Origin: Antiquaquibacter metalliresistens
GTDB lineage: Bacteria; Actinomycetota; Actinomycetes; Actinomycetales; Microbacteriaceae
Direction: 5' to 3'
Length of the DNA stretch: 64,000 nt
Assembly (NCBI RefSeq): GCF_029211225.1
Contig: NZ_JARGEM010000004.1
Span: 62,001 to 126,000 of the forward strand
The translations under genes were made by a program, and so were the position numbers. Shown here one piece after another: positions 28,713 through 38,019 of this stretch (position 1 is the stretch's first letter; the number at the start of each line of letters is the position of its first letter). The notes under the pieces are model-generated. The model made no database searches, was not told the DNA's origin, and was given only the letters and a program-made list of their open reading frames with translations.

Positions 28713-29997
28713 GGCCTTCGACGCCGTCGACCTCATCCGCACCAAGCGCGATGGCGGCACGCTCTCGACCGCGCAACTGAACTGGCTCATCGACGCGTAC
28801 ACCCGCGGGTTCGTCGCGGACGAGCAGATGTCCGCCATGACGATGGCCATCTTCCTCAACGGCATGAGCCGCGAGGAGATCCGCGACCTCACGCTCGCGA
28901 TGATCGCCAGCGGCGAGACCCTCTCGTTCGACGACCTCGGCAAGCCGACCACCGACAAGCACTCCACCGGCGGCGTCGGTGACAAGATCACCCTGCCGCT
29001 CGCGCCGCTCGTGGCATCCTTCGGCGTCGCGGTGCCACAGCTCTCGGGCCGCGGCCTCGGGCACACCGGCGGCACGCTCGACAAGCTCGAGTCCATCCCA
29101 GGTTGGCGGGCGAAGCTCTCGAACGACGAGTTCTACGCCCAGCTGCGCTCGGTGGGTGCCGTGGTCTGCGCGGCGGGCGCCGGACTCGCTCCGGCCGATG
29201 GCAAGCTCTATGCGCTGCGCGACATCACCGGCACGGTCGAGGCGATCCCGCTCATCGCCTCCTCGATCATGAGCAAGAAGATCGCCGAAGGCACCGCCTC
29301 GCTCGTGCTCGACGTGAAGTTCGGCTCCGGCGCCTTCATGCAGGATCCCGCGCGCAGCCGCGAGCTCGCCGAGACGATGGTGCAACTGGGCAACGACGCC
29401 GGTACCAAGACCGTCGCGTTGCTGACGAACATGAACGTGCCCCTGGGCCTGGCGATCGGCAACGCCAACGAGGTTCGGGAGTCGGTCGAGGTGCTCGCCG
29501 GTGGCGGCCCGGCCGACGTCGTGGAACTGACCGTCGCCCTCGCCCGCGAGATGCTGGCGCTGGCCGGTCAACCGGACGCCGATGTGGAGTCCGCGCTGCG
29601 CAACGGGCGCGCCATGGACACCTGGCGCGCCATGATCAGCGCTCAGGGGGGCGATCCGGATGCCGCCCTGCCCACCGCTCCGGAGCACCACACGGTCACC
29701 GCCGAGCGCGACGGCGTGCTGGTGGCCCAGCACGCCCTGCCCTTCGGGATCGCCGCCTGGCGGCTCGGTGCCGGCCGGGCCCGCAAGGAGGATCCGGTCG
29801 ATCACGCGGCCGGGATCGACCTACATGTGAAACCAGGTGAGGCGGTTACCGCCGGTCAACCGCTGTTCACCATGCACAGCAGCGATTCCGCGCGGTTCGA
29901 GCGTGCCGCAGAGGCACTCGCCGGGGCGTACCGGATCGGCGATTCGGGCGAGCCGATCGAGGATGGCGGGGCGCTCATCCAGGGTCGGGTCGGATAG
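28705..29997 (+). CDS. deoA: Thymidine phosphorylase (pyrimidine-nucleoside phosphorylase)
   Basis: Splits thymidine or uridine with phosphate, giving base and (deoxy)ribose 1-phosphate. The 430-residue protein has the phosphate loop KHSTGGVGDK, the signature SGRGLGHTGGTLDKLESIPG (20 residues), and SIMSKKIAEG. The C-terminal domain is the usual alpha/beta one. ATG 28705 gives MVEAFDAVDLIRTKRDGG, the normal beginning. Product sugar phosphates could be handled by the phosphomutase at 31559. Confidence 0.96.
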   Translation: MVEAFDAVDLIRTKRDGGTLSTAQLNWLIDAYTRGFVADEQMSAMTMAIFLNGMSREEIRDLTLAMIASGETLSFDDLGKPTTDKHSTGGVGDKITLPLAPLVASFGVAVPQLSGRGLGHTGGTLDKLESIPGWRAKLSNDEFYAQLRSVGAVVCAAGAGLAPADGKLYALRDITGTVEAIPLIASSIMSKKIAEGTASLVLDVKFGSGAFMQDPARSRELAETMVQLGNDAGTKTVALLTNMNVPLGLAIGNANEVRESVEVLAGGGPADVVELTVALAREMLALAGQPDADVESALRNGRAMDTWRAMISAQGGDPDAALPTAPEHHTVTAERDGVLVAQHALPFGIAAWRLGAGRARKEDPVDHAAGIDLHVKPGEAVTAGQPLFTMHSSDSARFERAAEALAGAYRIGDSGEPIEDGGALIQGRVG

Positions 29998-30006
29998 CCT
30001 TAGGGC

Positions 30007-31113
30007 ATGAGCGCCGACTATCTCATGCCAGGCGGCGGAGCCAGCATCACCGCCCTTCCGAAGGTCTCGCTTCACGACCATCTCGACGGCGGTCTACGAC
30101 CCCAGACGATCATCGAACTCGCCGATGCCGTGGGCCTCGCCCTGCCCGCGAACGACCCGGCGCAGCTCGCGGACTGGTTCAACGAGGAAAAGGACTCGCT
30201 CGTCGAGTACCTGAAGACCTTCGCGGTCACGACCGGTGTGATGCAGACCGCCGAGGGCCTCACCCGCGTCGCACGTGAGTTCGTGCAAGACCTCGCCGAT
30301 GACGGCGTCGTCTACGGCGAGATCCGCTGGGCCCCCGAGCAGCACCTGGAACGCGGGCTCACGCTCGACCAGACCGTCGAGGCGGTGCAGGAGGGCATCG
30401 AGGCCGGCATCGACGACGTGCGTGCGTCGGGGCGCAGCATCCGGATCGGTCAGCTCGTGAGCGCCATGCGTCACCTGGACCGCGGCCCGGAGATCGCGGA
30501 ACTCGCCGTGCGCCACCGTCGCGCAGGCGTGGTCGGTTTCGACATCGCGGGGCCCGAGGCCGGGTTCCCGCCGAGTCGCATGCGCGAGACGTTCGACTAC
30601 CTCGCGGCCCAGTTCCTGCCCCGCACCGTGCATGCCGGTGAGGCCGACGGACTGGAGAGCATCCGCAGTGCGCTCAACGACGGGCGAGCACTGCGCCTCG
30701 GCCACGGCGTGCGCATCGCCGAGGACATCACGATCGAACGCGAGGACGACGAGAACAGCTACGTGACCCTCGGCGCGGTGGCGCAGTGGGTGAAGGACCG
30801 CGAGATCGCCCTCGAGCTGAGCCCGACCTCGAACGTCGACACCAAGGCGTTCGCGCAGTGGGGCGACGACCTCGAGGACTACCCCTTCGATCTGCTGTAC
30901 CAGCTCGGGTTCCGGGTGACGGTCAACACCGACAACCGTCTGATGAGTCGCACGAGCCTCAGCCGCGAGCTGTCGCTGCTCGCCGAGACCTTCGGCTACG
31001 ACCTCACCGACCTCGCGGTGTTCCAGCTCAATGCGGCGGCCTCCGCCTTCCTGCCGCTCGAGGATCGCGAGGAGCTCGCCGACATCATCACGGCCGGTTT
31101 CGAAGCGGCCTAG
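30007..31113 (+). CDS. add: Adenosine deaminase
   Basis: Converts adenosine to inosine. The 368-residue zinc TIM-barrel protein has HDH at residues 23-25 for zinc binding, then GVVGFDIAGPEAGFPPS, TVHAGEADG with the catalytic His and Glu, the loop RLGHGVRI, and the NTDNR with the zinc Asp. It starts 9 nt after deoA. Inosine would pass to the nucleoside phosphorylase encoded at 33196. Confidence 0.96.
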   Translation: MSADYLMPGGGASITALPKVSLHDHLDGGLRPQTIIELADAVGLALPANDPAQLADWFNEEKDSLVEYLKTFAVTTGVMQTAEGLTRVAREFVQDLADDGVVYGEIRWAPEQHLERGLTLDQTVEAVQEGIEAGIDDVRASGRSIRIGQLVSAMRHLDRGPEIAELAVRHRRAGVVGFDIAGPEAGFPPSRMRETFDYLAAQFLPRTVHAGEADGLESIRSALNDGRALRLGHGVRIAEDITIEREDDENSYVTLGAVAQWVKDREIALELSPTSNVDTKAFAQWGDDLEDYPFDLLYQLGFRVTVNTDNRLMSRTSLSRELSLLAETFGYDLTDLAVFQLNAAASAFLPLEDREELADIITAGFEAA

Positions 31114-31115
31114 GG

Positions 31116-31562
31116 ATGCACCTACCGCCGCTGCCGCCGAGCGCGATCCTGCTCTCGGCGCACGCCGCAGACTGGCGAGGTGCCGTCGCGCTCGCGGGCG
31201 ATGCGCTCGTGGCATCGGGTGCCGCCGCGCCGGCCTACGCCGGCGAGATGATCCGGATGATCGAGGAGCACGGCCCGTACGTTGTCGTCGCGCCCGGCCT
31301 CGCCCTCGCCCACGCGCGCCCGGGCCCGGAGGTTCTGGCGGACGGGCTGGCGGTGGTCACGCTCGCGGAACCCGTGGACTTCGGGCATCCGCACAACGAC
31401 CCGGTGCGCGTGGTGGTCGCCTTGGCGATCGCACCCGGTGGCGACCACCTGCGCGCGGTGGCGGCAGTGGCCAACGTCTTCAACGACTCCACCGCGATCC
31501 AGGAGCTGGTAGACGCGACGAACCCGGCCGAAGTGCAGCGCATCATGGGCGCGGTCGACTAG
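31116..31562 (+). CDS. PTS EIIA component (fructose/ascorbate/Ntr type)
   Basis: A 148-residue cytosolic phosphocarrier of the PTS_EIIA_2 family. The motif APGLALAHARPGPE carries the active His66, and FGHPHNDPV is the second conserved stretch. It begins 2 nt after the add stop, at the end of the nucleoside operon. No EIIB or EIIC gene is near, so either it supplies a permease encoded elsewhere or it has a regulatory role. Enzyme I at 7384 is the natural phosphate source. The stop shares bases with that of the convergent phosphomutase gene. Confidence 0.85.
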   Translation: MHLPPLPPSAILLSAHAADWRGAVALAGDALVASGAAAPAYAGEMIRMIEEHGPYVVVAPGLALAHARPGPEVLADGLAVVTLAEPVDFGHPHNDPVRVVVALAIAPGGDHLRAVAAVANVFNDSTAIQELVDATNPAEVQRIMGAVD

Positions 31563-33199
31563 ACCTCGAGCAGCGCCCGCATCCCGGAGTCCAGGGCCGC
31601 GACGGCCGCGGCGGCCGCGGACTGACGCTGGGCAGCCGACCCCTCGTCGCTGAAGGCATCGAGGTAGACCTTGAGCTTGGGCTCGGTGCCGCTGGGGCGC
31701 ACGATCACCCGCGAGCCTCCGGCCAGCCAGTAGCGCAGGATGTCGCCGGCCGGGTAGTGCTCGAACCCCGCGATGAAGTCGTCGATCCGCTCGACGGCGA
31801 TGCCGCCCACGGACGCGGGGGGATTCTCGCGCAGCCGCGTCATCGCGGCGGCGATCCGCGACAGGTCGTCGAAGCGCAGCGAAATCTGGCCGGAGGCGAA
31901 CGCGCCGAATCGTTCGGCGCACTCGGCGAGGCGGTCGTCGATCGTGCGGCCCTCGGCCTTGAGCTCGGAGGCCATCGAAAGGAAGTCGACGGCGGCGGAG
32001 ATGCCGTCTTTGTCGCGCACCTTCTGGGGATCGACGAGGTAGCCGAGCGCCTCCTCGTAGCCATAGGCGAGCCCCTCCACCCGGGAGATCCACTTGAAGC
32101 CGGTGAGGGTGTCGCGGTACGGCATCCCGTAGGCATCCGCGATCGTGCGCAGCGCCGGCGAGGAGACGATGGATGCCGCGAGCGCCCCGCCCCCGCCCCG
32201 TTCGGCCGCGCGCCAGCCGAGCAACGTGCCCACCTCGTTGCCGCTGAGCCGCCGCCACCCCTGCGGTCCGGGGACCGCGACCGCAAGGCGGTCGGCGTCC
32301 GGGTCGTTGACGATGGCGAGGTCCGCATTCACCTCCGCCGCCCGCGCGAAGGTGAGGTCCATGGCGCCGGGTTCCTCGGGGTTGGGGAAGGCGACCGTGG
32401 GGAACGTGGCATCCGGCTCGGCCTGCTGCGTGACCAACTCGGGCGTGCCGAAGCCCGCCGCCTCGAAGACGGCGTGCGCCGTCTCCCACCCCACGCCGTG
32501 CATCGCCGAGTACACGAAGGTCAGGGGCGTCGGTGCGTGGCCGAGTTCGGCGGTGCGGCGCACGTACTCGTGCACGACCCCGTCGTCCGCCACGAGGAAG
32601 TCGGTCGAGCGGGGCAGCTCGCCGATCGATCCGGTGGCCACACGTTGGATGTGCGAGGCGATGAGCCCGTCCTCGGGCGGCACGATCTGGGAGCCGCCGT
32701 CGAGCCCGCCGAGGTAGACCTTGTAGCCGTTGTCACGGCCCGGATTGTGGCTCGCGGTCACCATGACCCCCGCGCTGGCGGCGAAGTGCCGCACGCCGAA
32801 GGCGAGCACCGGCGTCGGCAACGCTCGCGGAAACAGGGTGGCGCGCACGCCCGCCCCGGCCATGATGACGGCCGTGTCCCGCGCGAAGACCTCGGAGTTC
32901 GTGCGACCGTCGTAGCCGATCACGATGCTCGGCTCATCGAAGCGCTCGCGCAGGTAGGCCGCGAGACCGGCCGCAGCCTGGGTCACCAGCACCCGGTTCA
33001 TGCGGGTGGGGCCGGCGCCGAGCTCGCCGCGCAGCCCGGCGGTGCCGAACTCGAGCCGGGACGCGAAGCGCTCGACCAGCGGCGCCGCATCACCGGCCTC
33101 GGCGGCGGCGATCAGGGCTGAAAGCTCGTCGCGCGTGACGGGGTCGGGATCCTGGTCGCGCCATGCGTTGGCCGCCGCGAGAGCGGAGTCGAGATTCAC
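31559..33199 (-). CDS. pmmB: Phospho-sugar mutase (alpha-D-phosphohexomutase; phosphomanno/pentomutase type)
   Basis: Moves phosphate between the 1 position and the 5 or 6 position of sugars. The 546-residue protein has the active-site Ser150 in TASHNPGRDNGYKVY, the metal loop NDPDADRLA, the sugar loop TGFKWISR and the phosphate loop RPSGTEPKLKVY. Linked to pnp by GTGA overlap and convergent with the nucleoside operon, it may convert ribose 1-phosphate to ribose 5-phosphate. Phosphoglucomutase or phosphomannomutase activity is equally possible by sequence. The symbol follows the mycobacterial neighbour of pnp. Confidence 0.85.
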   Translation of the reverse strand: MNLDSALAAANAWRDQDPDPVTRDELSALIAAAEAGDAAPLVERFASRLEFGTAGLRGELGAGPTRMNRVLVTQAAAGLAAYLRERFDEPSIVIGYDGRTNSEVFARDTAVIMAGAGVRATLFPRALPTPVLAFGVRHFAASAGVMVTASHNPGRDNGYKVYLGGLDGGSQIVPPEDGLIASHIQRVATGSIGELPRSTDFLVADDGVVHEYVRRTAELGHAPTPLTFVYSAMHGVGWETAHAVFEAAGFGTPELVTQQAEPDATFPTVAFPNPEEPGAMDLTFARAAEVNADLAIVNDPDADRLAVAVPGPQGWRRLSGNEVGTLLGWRAAERGGGGALAASIVSSPALRTIADAYGMPYRDTLTGFKWISRVEGLAYGYEEALGYLVDPQKVRDKDGISAAVDFLSMASELKAEGRTIDDRLAECAERFGAFASGQISLRFDDLSRIAAAMTRLRENPPASVGGIAVERIDDFIAGFEHYPAGDILRYWLAGGSRVIVRPSGTEPKLKVYLDAFSDEGSAAQRQSAAAAAVAALDSGMRALLEV

Positions 33200-34020
33200 A
33201 GCACCTCCACGATCCGCGCGAGCAGTGCGCTGATGCGCACCTCGGCGTCCTTGCCGGCCTGAATGACCTCCTCGTGGCTCAGCGGGGTCTTCTGGATGCC
33301 CGCCGCGAGGTTCGTGATCAGACTCATGCCGAGCACCTCCATGCCCGCCTGCCTCGCCGCGATGGCCTCGAGGGCGGTGGACATGCCGACGATGTGGCCG
33401 CCGATCGTCTTGGCCATCTGCACTTCGGCGGGGGTCTCGTAGTTCGGCCCGCGGAACTGGCAGTACACGCCCTCGTCGAGCGAGGCATCGATGCCTCGGG
33501 CCAGTTCCCGAAGCCGCGAGCTGTAGAGATCGGTGAGGTCGACGAACGTCGCGCCCTCCAGGGGCGAATCGGCCGTGAGATTGATGTGGTCGCTGATCAG
33601 CACGGGGGTGCCGGGCTTCCAGGTCTCGCGGATGCCGCCGGCCCCGTTCGTGAGGATCATGGTGGTGGCGCCCGCGGCGGCCGCGGTGCGCACCGAGTGC
33701 ACGACGCGACGCACGCCGTGGCCCTCGTAGTAGTGCGTGCGCGCCCCGATGACCAGCGCGCGCTTGCCGTTCGGCAGCAGCACGGAGCGCAGGGTGCCGA
33801 CGTGGCCCTCGAGGGCGGGTTTGGAGAATCCCGTGATCTCGGATGCCGGGATGGTCGCGGTCGTCTCGCCGATGAGGTCCGCCGCCTTCGCCCATCCCGA
33901 GCCGAGCGTGAGCGCCAGGTCGTGTCGATCGACCCCGGTGCGCTCGGCGATCTCGGCTGCGGCCTGCGCCGCGATGGCGAAGGGGTCGGCGGTGGGGGCG
34001 TCGAGGGGATTCTGCAGCAT
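33196..34020 (-). CDS. punA: Purine-nucleoside phosphorylase
   Basis: Phosphorolysis of inosine and guanosine. The 274-residue protein is of the trimeric type, with LTLGSGW, the phosphate-binding HYYEGH, the ITNGAGGI-like LTNGAGGI, GPNYETPAEV with the purine-site Glu, and NLAAGI with the base-binding Asn. ATG 34020 is followed by MLQNPLDAP. The gene lies upstream of the phosphomutase and is divergent from lpdA. Confidence 0.94.
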   Translation of the reverse strand: MLQNPLDAPTADPFAIAAQAAAEIAERTGVDRHDLALTLGSGWAKAADLIGETTATIPASEITGFSKPALEGHVGTLRSVLLPNGKRALVIGARTHYYEGHGVRRVVHSVRTAAAAGATTMILTNGAGGIRETWKPGTPVLISDHINLTADSPLEGATFVDLTDLYSSRLRELARGIDASLDEGVYCQFRGPNYETPAEVQMAKTIGGHIVGMSTALEAIAARQAGMEVLGMSLITNLAAGIQKTPLSHEEVIQAGKDAEVRISALLARIVEVL

Positions 34021-34084
34021 CCGACCACTCTATTCGGCACCCCTCGGTACCGCCTCGCGACCGGCGATCTGAAAGAATCGGCGT

Positions 34085-35521
34085 ATGGCCTACGAGTTCG
34101 AACGCACGCAGCGGATCGCAGTACTCGGCGGAGGGCCAGGAGGGTACGAAGCCGCGCTCGCGGGGGCGCAGCTCGGTGCCGACGTGACGCTCGTCGAGCG
34201 GGAAGGCGTCGGCGGGTCCGCCGTGCTGACCGACGTCGTGCCCTCGAAGACGCTCATCGCGACCGCGGAGGCGACCAACAGCATCCGCGAGGCCGCCGAT
34301 CTGGGCGTGCAGTTCTTCGTGCGCAACGAGGCGGGGCGCTCGGCGCGGCCCGAGGTGGCGGTGAATCTCGCCGCGGTCAACGCGCGACTGCTGCGTCTGG
34401 CGCGCCAGCAGTCCGAGGACATGAAGTCGCAGCTCATCAAGGCCGGGGTGCGCGTGATCACCGGTGAGGGACGCCTCGACGGGCCGCAGCGGCTCGTCGT
34501 CGCCACGGGCAAGGGCAAGAACCGCACCGACTTCGACGAGGTCGATGCCGACACGATCGTCGTCTCGGTGGGGGCTCGGCCGCGCATCCTGCCGTCGGCG
34601 GCACCGGACGGCGAGCGCATCCTCACGTGGACGCAGCTCTACACGCTCGAGGAGACCCCCGAGCACCTCATCGTGGTTGGCTCGGGCGTCACCGGTGCCG
34701 AGTTCGCCTCGGCCTACCGTGCGCTCGGCTCCAAGGTGACCCTGATCTCCAGCCGCGATCAGGTGCTGCCGGGCGAGGACCAGGATGCGGCCCGCGTCAT
34801 CGAGGACGTCTTCACCCGCAACGGCATGACGGTGCTCTCCAAGTCCCGCGCCGAGTCGGTGACCCGCACCAAGGAGGGTGTCATCGCGACGCTCGCCGAC
34901 GGTCGGACGGTTGAGGGCAGCCACTGCCTGATGGCGGTCGGTTCGCTGCCCAACACCGAGGGCATCGGACTCACCGAGGCGGGCGTGCAGCTGACCCAGT
35001 CCGGGCACGTGCGGGTGAACCGGGTGGCGCGCACCTCGATGCCCTCGATCTACGCGGCTGGTGACTGCTCGGACTTCCTGCCGCTGGCATCCGTCGCCTC
35101 GATGCAGGGCCGCACGGCCGTGTACCACGCGATGGGCGATGCCGTCAGCCCGACCGAACTGCGCAACGTGACGTCGAACATCTTCACGCAGCCCGAGATC
35201 GCCACGGTCGGCTGGTCGCAGAAGCAGATCGAGGAGGGGCTCGCGCAGGGCGACATCTACAAGCTGCCGCTGTCGTCGAACCCCCGCGCGAAGATGATGG
35301 GGATCAAGGACGGGTTCGTGAAGCTCTTCGCCCGCACCGGCTCGGGCACGGTGATCGGCGGCGTCATCGTGGCGCCGCACGCCTCGGAACTGATCCTGCC
35401 GGTCTCGCTCGCGGTCGAGCACCGCATGACGGTGGATCAGCTCGCGCGCGCATTCTCGGTCTACCCCTCGCTGACGGGCAGCATCACGGATGCCGCCCGC
35501 GCGATGCACATCGTCAACTGA
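34085..35521 (+). CDS. lpdA: NAD(P)H-quinone dehydrogenase of the LpdA type
   Basis: A 478-residue FAD/NAD disulfide-reductase-family protein. It has the FAD motif VLGGGPGGYEAAL, the NAD motif VVGSGVTGAEFAS and the second FAD motif SIYAAGDCS. The redox Cys pair is absent: the usual GxCxxxxC stretch reads VGGSAVLTDVVPSK. It therefore cannot be a true lipoamide dehydrogenase. The mycobacterial homologue of this kind is known as a quinone reductase, and I transfer that role. The gene is single and lies 12 nt from the convergent accA3 stop. Confidence 0.85.
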   Translation: MAYEFERTQRIAVLGGGPGGYEAALAGAQLGADVTLVEREGVGGSAVLTDVVPSKTLIATAEATNSIREAADLGVQFFVRNEAGRSARPEVAVNLAAVNARLLRLARQQSEDMKSQLIKAGVRVITGEGRLDGPQRLVVATGKGKNRTDFDEVDADTIVVSVGARPRILPSAAPDGERILTWTQLYTLEETPEHLIVVGSGVTGAEFASAYRALGSKVTLISSRDQVLPGEDQDAARVIEDVFTRNGMTVLSKSRAESVTRTKEGVIATLADGRTVEGSHCLMAVGSLPNTEGIGLTEAGVQLTQSGHVRVNRVARTSMPSIYAAGDCSDFLPLASVASMQGRTAVYHAMGDAVSPTELRNVTSNIFTQPEIATVGWSQKQIEEGLAQGDIYKLPLSSNPRAKMMGIKDGFVKLFARTGSGTVIGGVIVAPHASELILPVSLAVEHRMTVDQLARAFSVYPSLTGSITDAARAMHIVN

Positions 35522-35533
35522 CGGGTCGTCGCC

Positions 35534-37291
35534 TCAGTCGGCGATGTTGAGCAGCAGGTGCCCCGACGAGACCGTGGTCCCGACCGTGGCATTCACGTTC
35601 GCGATCGTGCCGTCTTTGTGCGCCGCGATCGGCTGCTCCATCTTCATGGCCTCGAGCACCAGGATCAGATCGCCCTTGACCACCTTGTCGCCCTCCGCGA
35701 CCGCGAGCTTGACGATCGTCGCCTGCATCGGCGCCTTCACCGCATCCCCGGTGATGGTCGACACGGATGACGCGGACCGCCGCTTCGGCGCCGCCGCGAC
35801 CGCAGCTCCCGCCCCGCCCGCCGCGGGAATGAGCTTCGACGGCAGGCTCACCTCGACGCGCTTGCCGTCGACCTCGAGCACGACGTTGTGGCGGGGGACC
35901 GCCGGTGCGCCGTCGGCCAGCGAACCGCTCCACGGCTCGATGTCGTTGTCGAACGCGGTCTCGATCCACCGGGTGTACACGGAGAACGGCGCGGAGGTGA
36001 ACGCCGGGTCCCGCACGATCTTGCGGTGGAACGGCAGCACGGTCGGCAGCCCCGCGATCTCGAACTCGTCGAGCGCGCGCCGGGAGCGCTCCAGCGCGTC
36101 CTCGCGGCTCGAACCGGTCACGATGAGCTTGGCCAAGAGGGAGTCGAACGCGCCGCTGATGACGTCGCCGGTGGTCACGCCGCTGTCGACGCGCACGCCC
36201 GGGCCGCCGGGGAAGCGCAGCGCGTGCACGGGGCCGGGCGCCGGCATGAAGTTGAGGCCGGGGTCCTCGCCGTTGATGCGGAACTCGAACGAGTGGCCCG
36301 AGGGGATCGGGTCGTCGTAGCCGATCTCGGCGCCCTCGGCGATGCGGAACTGCTCGCGCACCAGATCGATGCCCGTGACCTCCTCGGAGACCGGGTGCTC
36401 GACCTGCAGGCGGGTGTTCACCTCGAGGAACGAGATGGTGCCGTCCTTGGCCACGAGGAACTCGCAGGTGCCGGCGCCGACGTAGCCGACCTCACGCAGG
36501 ATGGCCTTGGAGGAGGTGTAGAGCGCCTCGTTCTGGGCGTCGGTCAGGAACGGCGCCGGCGCCTCCTCCACGAGCTTCTGGTGGCGACGCTGCAGGGAGC
36601 AGTCGCGGGTGGAGATCACGACGACGTTGCCGTGGCTGTCGGCCAGGCACTGGGTCTCGACGTGACGCGGCTCGTCGAGGTACTTCTCGACGAAGCACTC
36701 GCCGCGTCCGAAGGCGGCGACCGCCTCGCGGGTGGCCGACTCGAAGAGCTCCGGCACCTCCTCGCGCGTGCGCGCGACCTTCAAGCCGCGACCGCCGCCG
36801 CCGAAGGCCGCCTTGATCGCGACCGGCAGGCCATGGAGATCGACGAACTCGAGCACCTCTGCGGCGCCCGAGACGGGGTTGAGGGTGCCGGGCGCGAGCG
36901 GTGCACCGACCCGCTCGGCGATGTGCCGAGCGCTGACCTTGTCGCCCAGTTGCTCGATGGCCTCCGGCGAGGGGCCGATCCAGATGAGCCCGGCGTCGAT
37001 GACGGCGCGGGCGAAGTCCGCATTCTCGGCGAGGAATCCGTAGCCGGGGTGCACGGCATCCGCTCCCGATCGCCGTGCGACGGAGAGCAGCTTGTCGATG
37101 ACGAGGTACGTCTCGGCGCTCGTGGTGCCGTCGAGGGCGTACGCCTCGTCGGCGAGCTTGACGTGTCGGGCGTCCCGATCCTGGTCCGCGTAGACCGCAA
37201 CGGACGCTATGCCGCTGTCTTTCGCCGCCCGGATGACACGGACCGCGATCTCGCCTCGGTTGGCGATCAGGACCTTCGTGATTCGAGCCAT
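35534..37291 (-). CDS. accA3: Acyl-CoA carboxylase alpha chain (biotin carboxylase plus biotin carrier)
   Basis: Carboxylates its own biotin for acetyl-/propionyl-CoA carboxylation. The 585-residue protein has the biotin carboxylase domain first (residues 1-450): [10 protein letters not shown], the ATP-grasp loop [13 protein letters not shown], and [15 protein letters not shown] linker with an Ala-rich stretch leads to the carrier domain with EAMKME and biotinylated Lys550. The beta and epsilon subunits lie at 42655-44468 and the biotin ligase at 45383, so all parts of the complex are in the window. Confidence 0.95.
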   Translation of the reverse strand: MARITKVLIANRGEIAVRVIRAAKDSGIASVAVYADQDRDARHVKLADEAYALDGTTSAETYLVIDKLLSVARRSGADAVHPGYGFLAENADFARAVIDAGLIWIGPSPEAIEQLGDKVSARHIAERVGAPLAPGTLNPVSGAAEVLEFVDLHGLPVAIKAAFGGGGRGLKVARTREEVPELFESATREAVAAFGRGECFVEKYLDEPRHVETQCLADSHGNVVVISTRDCSLQRRHQKLVEEAPAPFLTDAQNEALYTSSKAILREVGYVGAGTCEFLVAKDGTISFLEVNTRLQVEHPVSEEVTGIDLVREQFRIAEGAEIGYDDPIPSGHSFEFRINGEDPGLNFMPAPGPVHALRFPGGPGVRVDSGVTTGDVISGAFDSLLAKLIVTGSSREDALERSRRALDEFEIAGLPTVLPFHRKIVRDPAFTSAPFSVYTRWIETAFDNDIEPWSGSLADGAPAVPRHNVVLEVDGKRVEVSLPSKLIPAAGGAGAAVAAAPKRRSASSVSTITGDAVKAPMQATIVKLAVAEGDKVVKGDLILVLEAMKMEQPIAAHKDGTIANVNATVGTTVSSGHLLLNIAD

Positions 37292-37369
37292 AGGAACTCA
37301 GCCTATTGCCGCACCAGGCCCAACCTTTGGCCGTGCCGTACAAAAAGAATGATCTGCGCCTGTAGATCG

Positions 37370-38002
37370 CTACAGGGGGCGATTCCAGAGGTCGGTCCAG
37401 CGGATGCCGAAACCGGCGAGCAGGGACCGCACGGTCGACACGGAGAGGCCCACCACGGCGTGCGGATCGCCCTCGACGCGCGTGATGAAGGCGGAGCCGA
37501 GGCTGTCGATTGTGAACGCGCCTGCGACCCACAGCGGTTCGCCGGTGGCGACGTAGTCGTCGATGTCCTGGTCGCTGATGTCCTCGGCGAAGGTGACGGC
37601 GGCGGTGGACACCGCCCCGGCGCCGCCGGCGACGGTGCCGCCCCGCGCGTCGATGAGCCAGTGACCCGAGTGCAGCAATCCCGTGCGTCCACGCTGGGCG
37701 CGCCATCTCGTACGTGCGACCTCGGCGGTCAGCGGCTTGCCGAAGAGCCCGCCGTCGAGTTCGAAGGCGGAGTCGCCACCGAGGATCATGCCGTCGAGCG
37801 GTTCGCCGTCGACGAGGGTGTCGAGCACGGCCTCCGCCTTGGCGCGCGCGAGCAGGGCGACGAGGCCCGGTCCATCGAGCGGGCCGGCGGCCGCGGCCAC
37901 CGCCTCCTCGTCCACGCCCGAGGAGAGCAGCACCGGCTCGACTCCGGCCGCACGCAGCGTTGCGAGCCTGGCCGGCGAGGTTGAGGCGAGATACAGCCGC
38001 AC
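37370..38002 (-). CDS. maf: Maf-family nucleoside triphosphate pyrophosphatase
   Basis: Hydrolyses non-canonical or modified nucleotides. The 210-residue protein opens with the family signature LYLASTSPARLATLR, then ALLARAKAEAV, LGGDSAFEL and the C-terminal IDSLGSAFI. GTG start at 38002. Just at its stop lies a 7-bp dyad (CCTGTAG/CTACAGG, 37359-37376), followed on the minus strand by ATTCTTTTTG, which may act as a weak terminator before accA3. The pair maf-accA3 is conserved in actinobacteria. Confidence 0.92.
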   Translation of the reverse strand: MRLYLASTSPARLATLRAAGVEPVLLSSGVDEEAVAAAAGPLDGPGLVALLARAKAEAVLDTLVDGEPLDGMILGGDSAFELDGGLFGKPLTAEVARTRWRAQRGRTGLLHSGHWLIDARGGTVAGGAGAVSTAAVTFAEDISDQDIDDYVATGEPLWVAGAFTIDSLGSAFITRVEGDPHAVVGLSVSTVRSLLAGFGIRWTDLWNRPL

Positions 38003-38019
38003 GGGGCTCCTATGCTCGG

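Noticed and set aside
31559-35509. 1316-codon frame containing the phosphomutase
   Set aside because: Beyond 33199 it is a shifted reading of pnp and antisense of lpdA. The true protein starts at the GTG beside the pnp stop.
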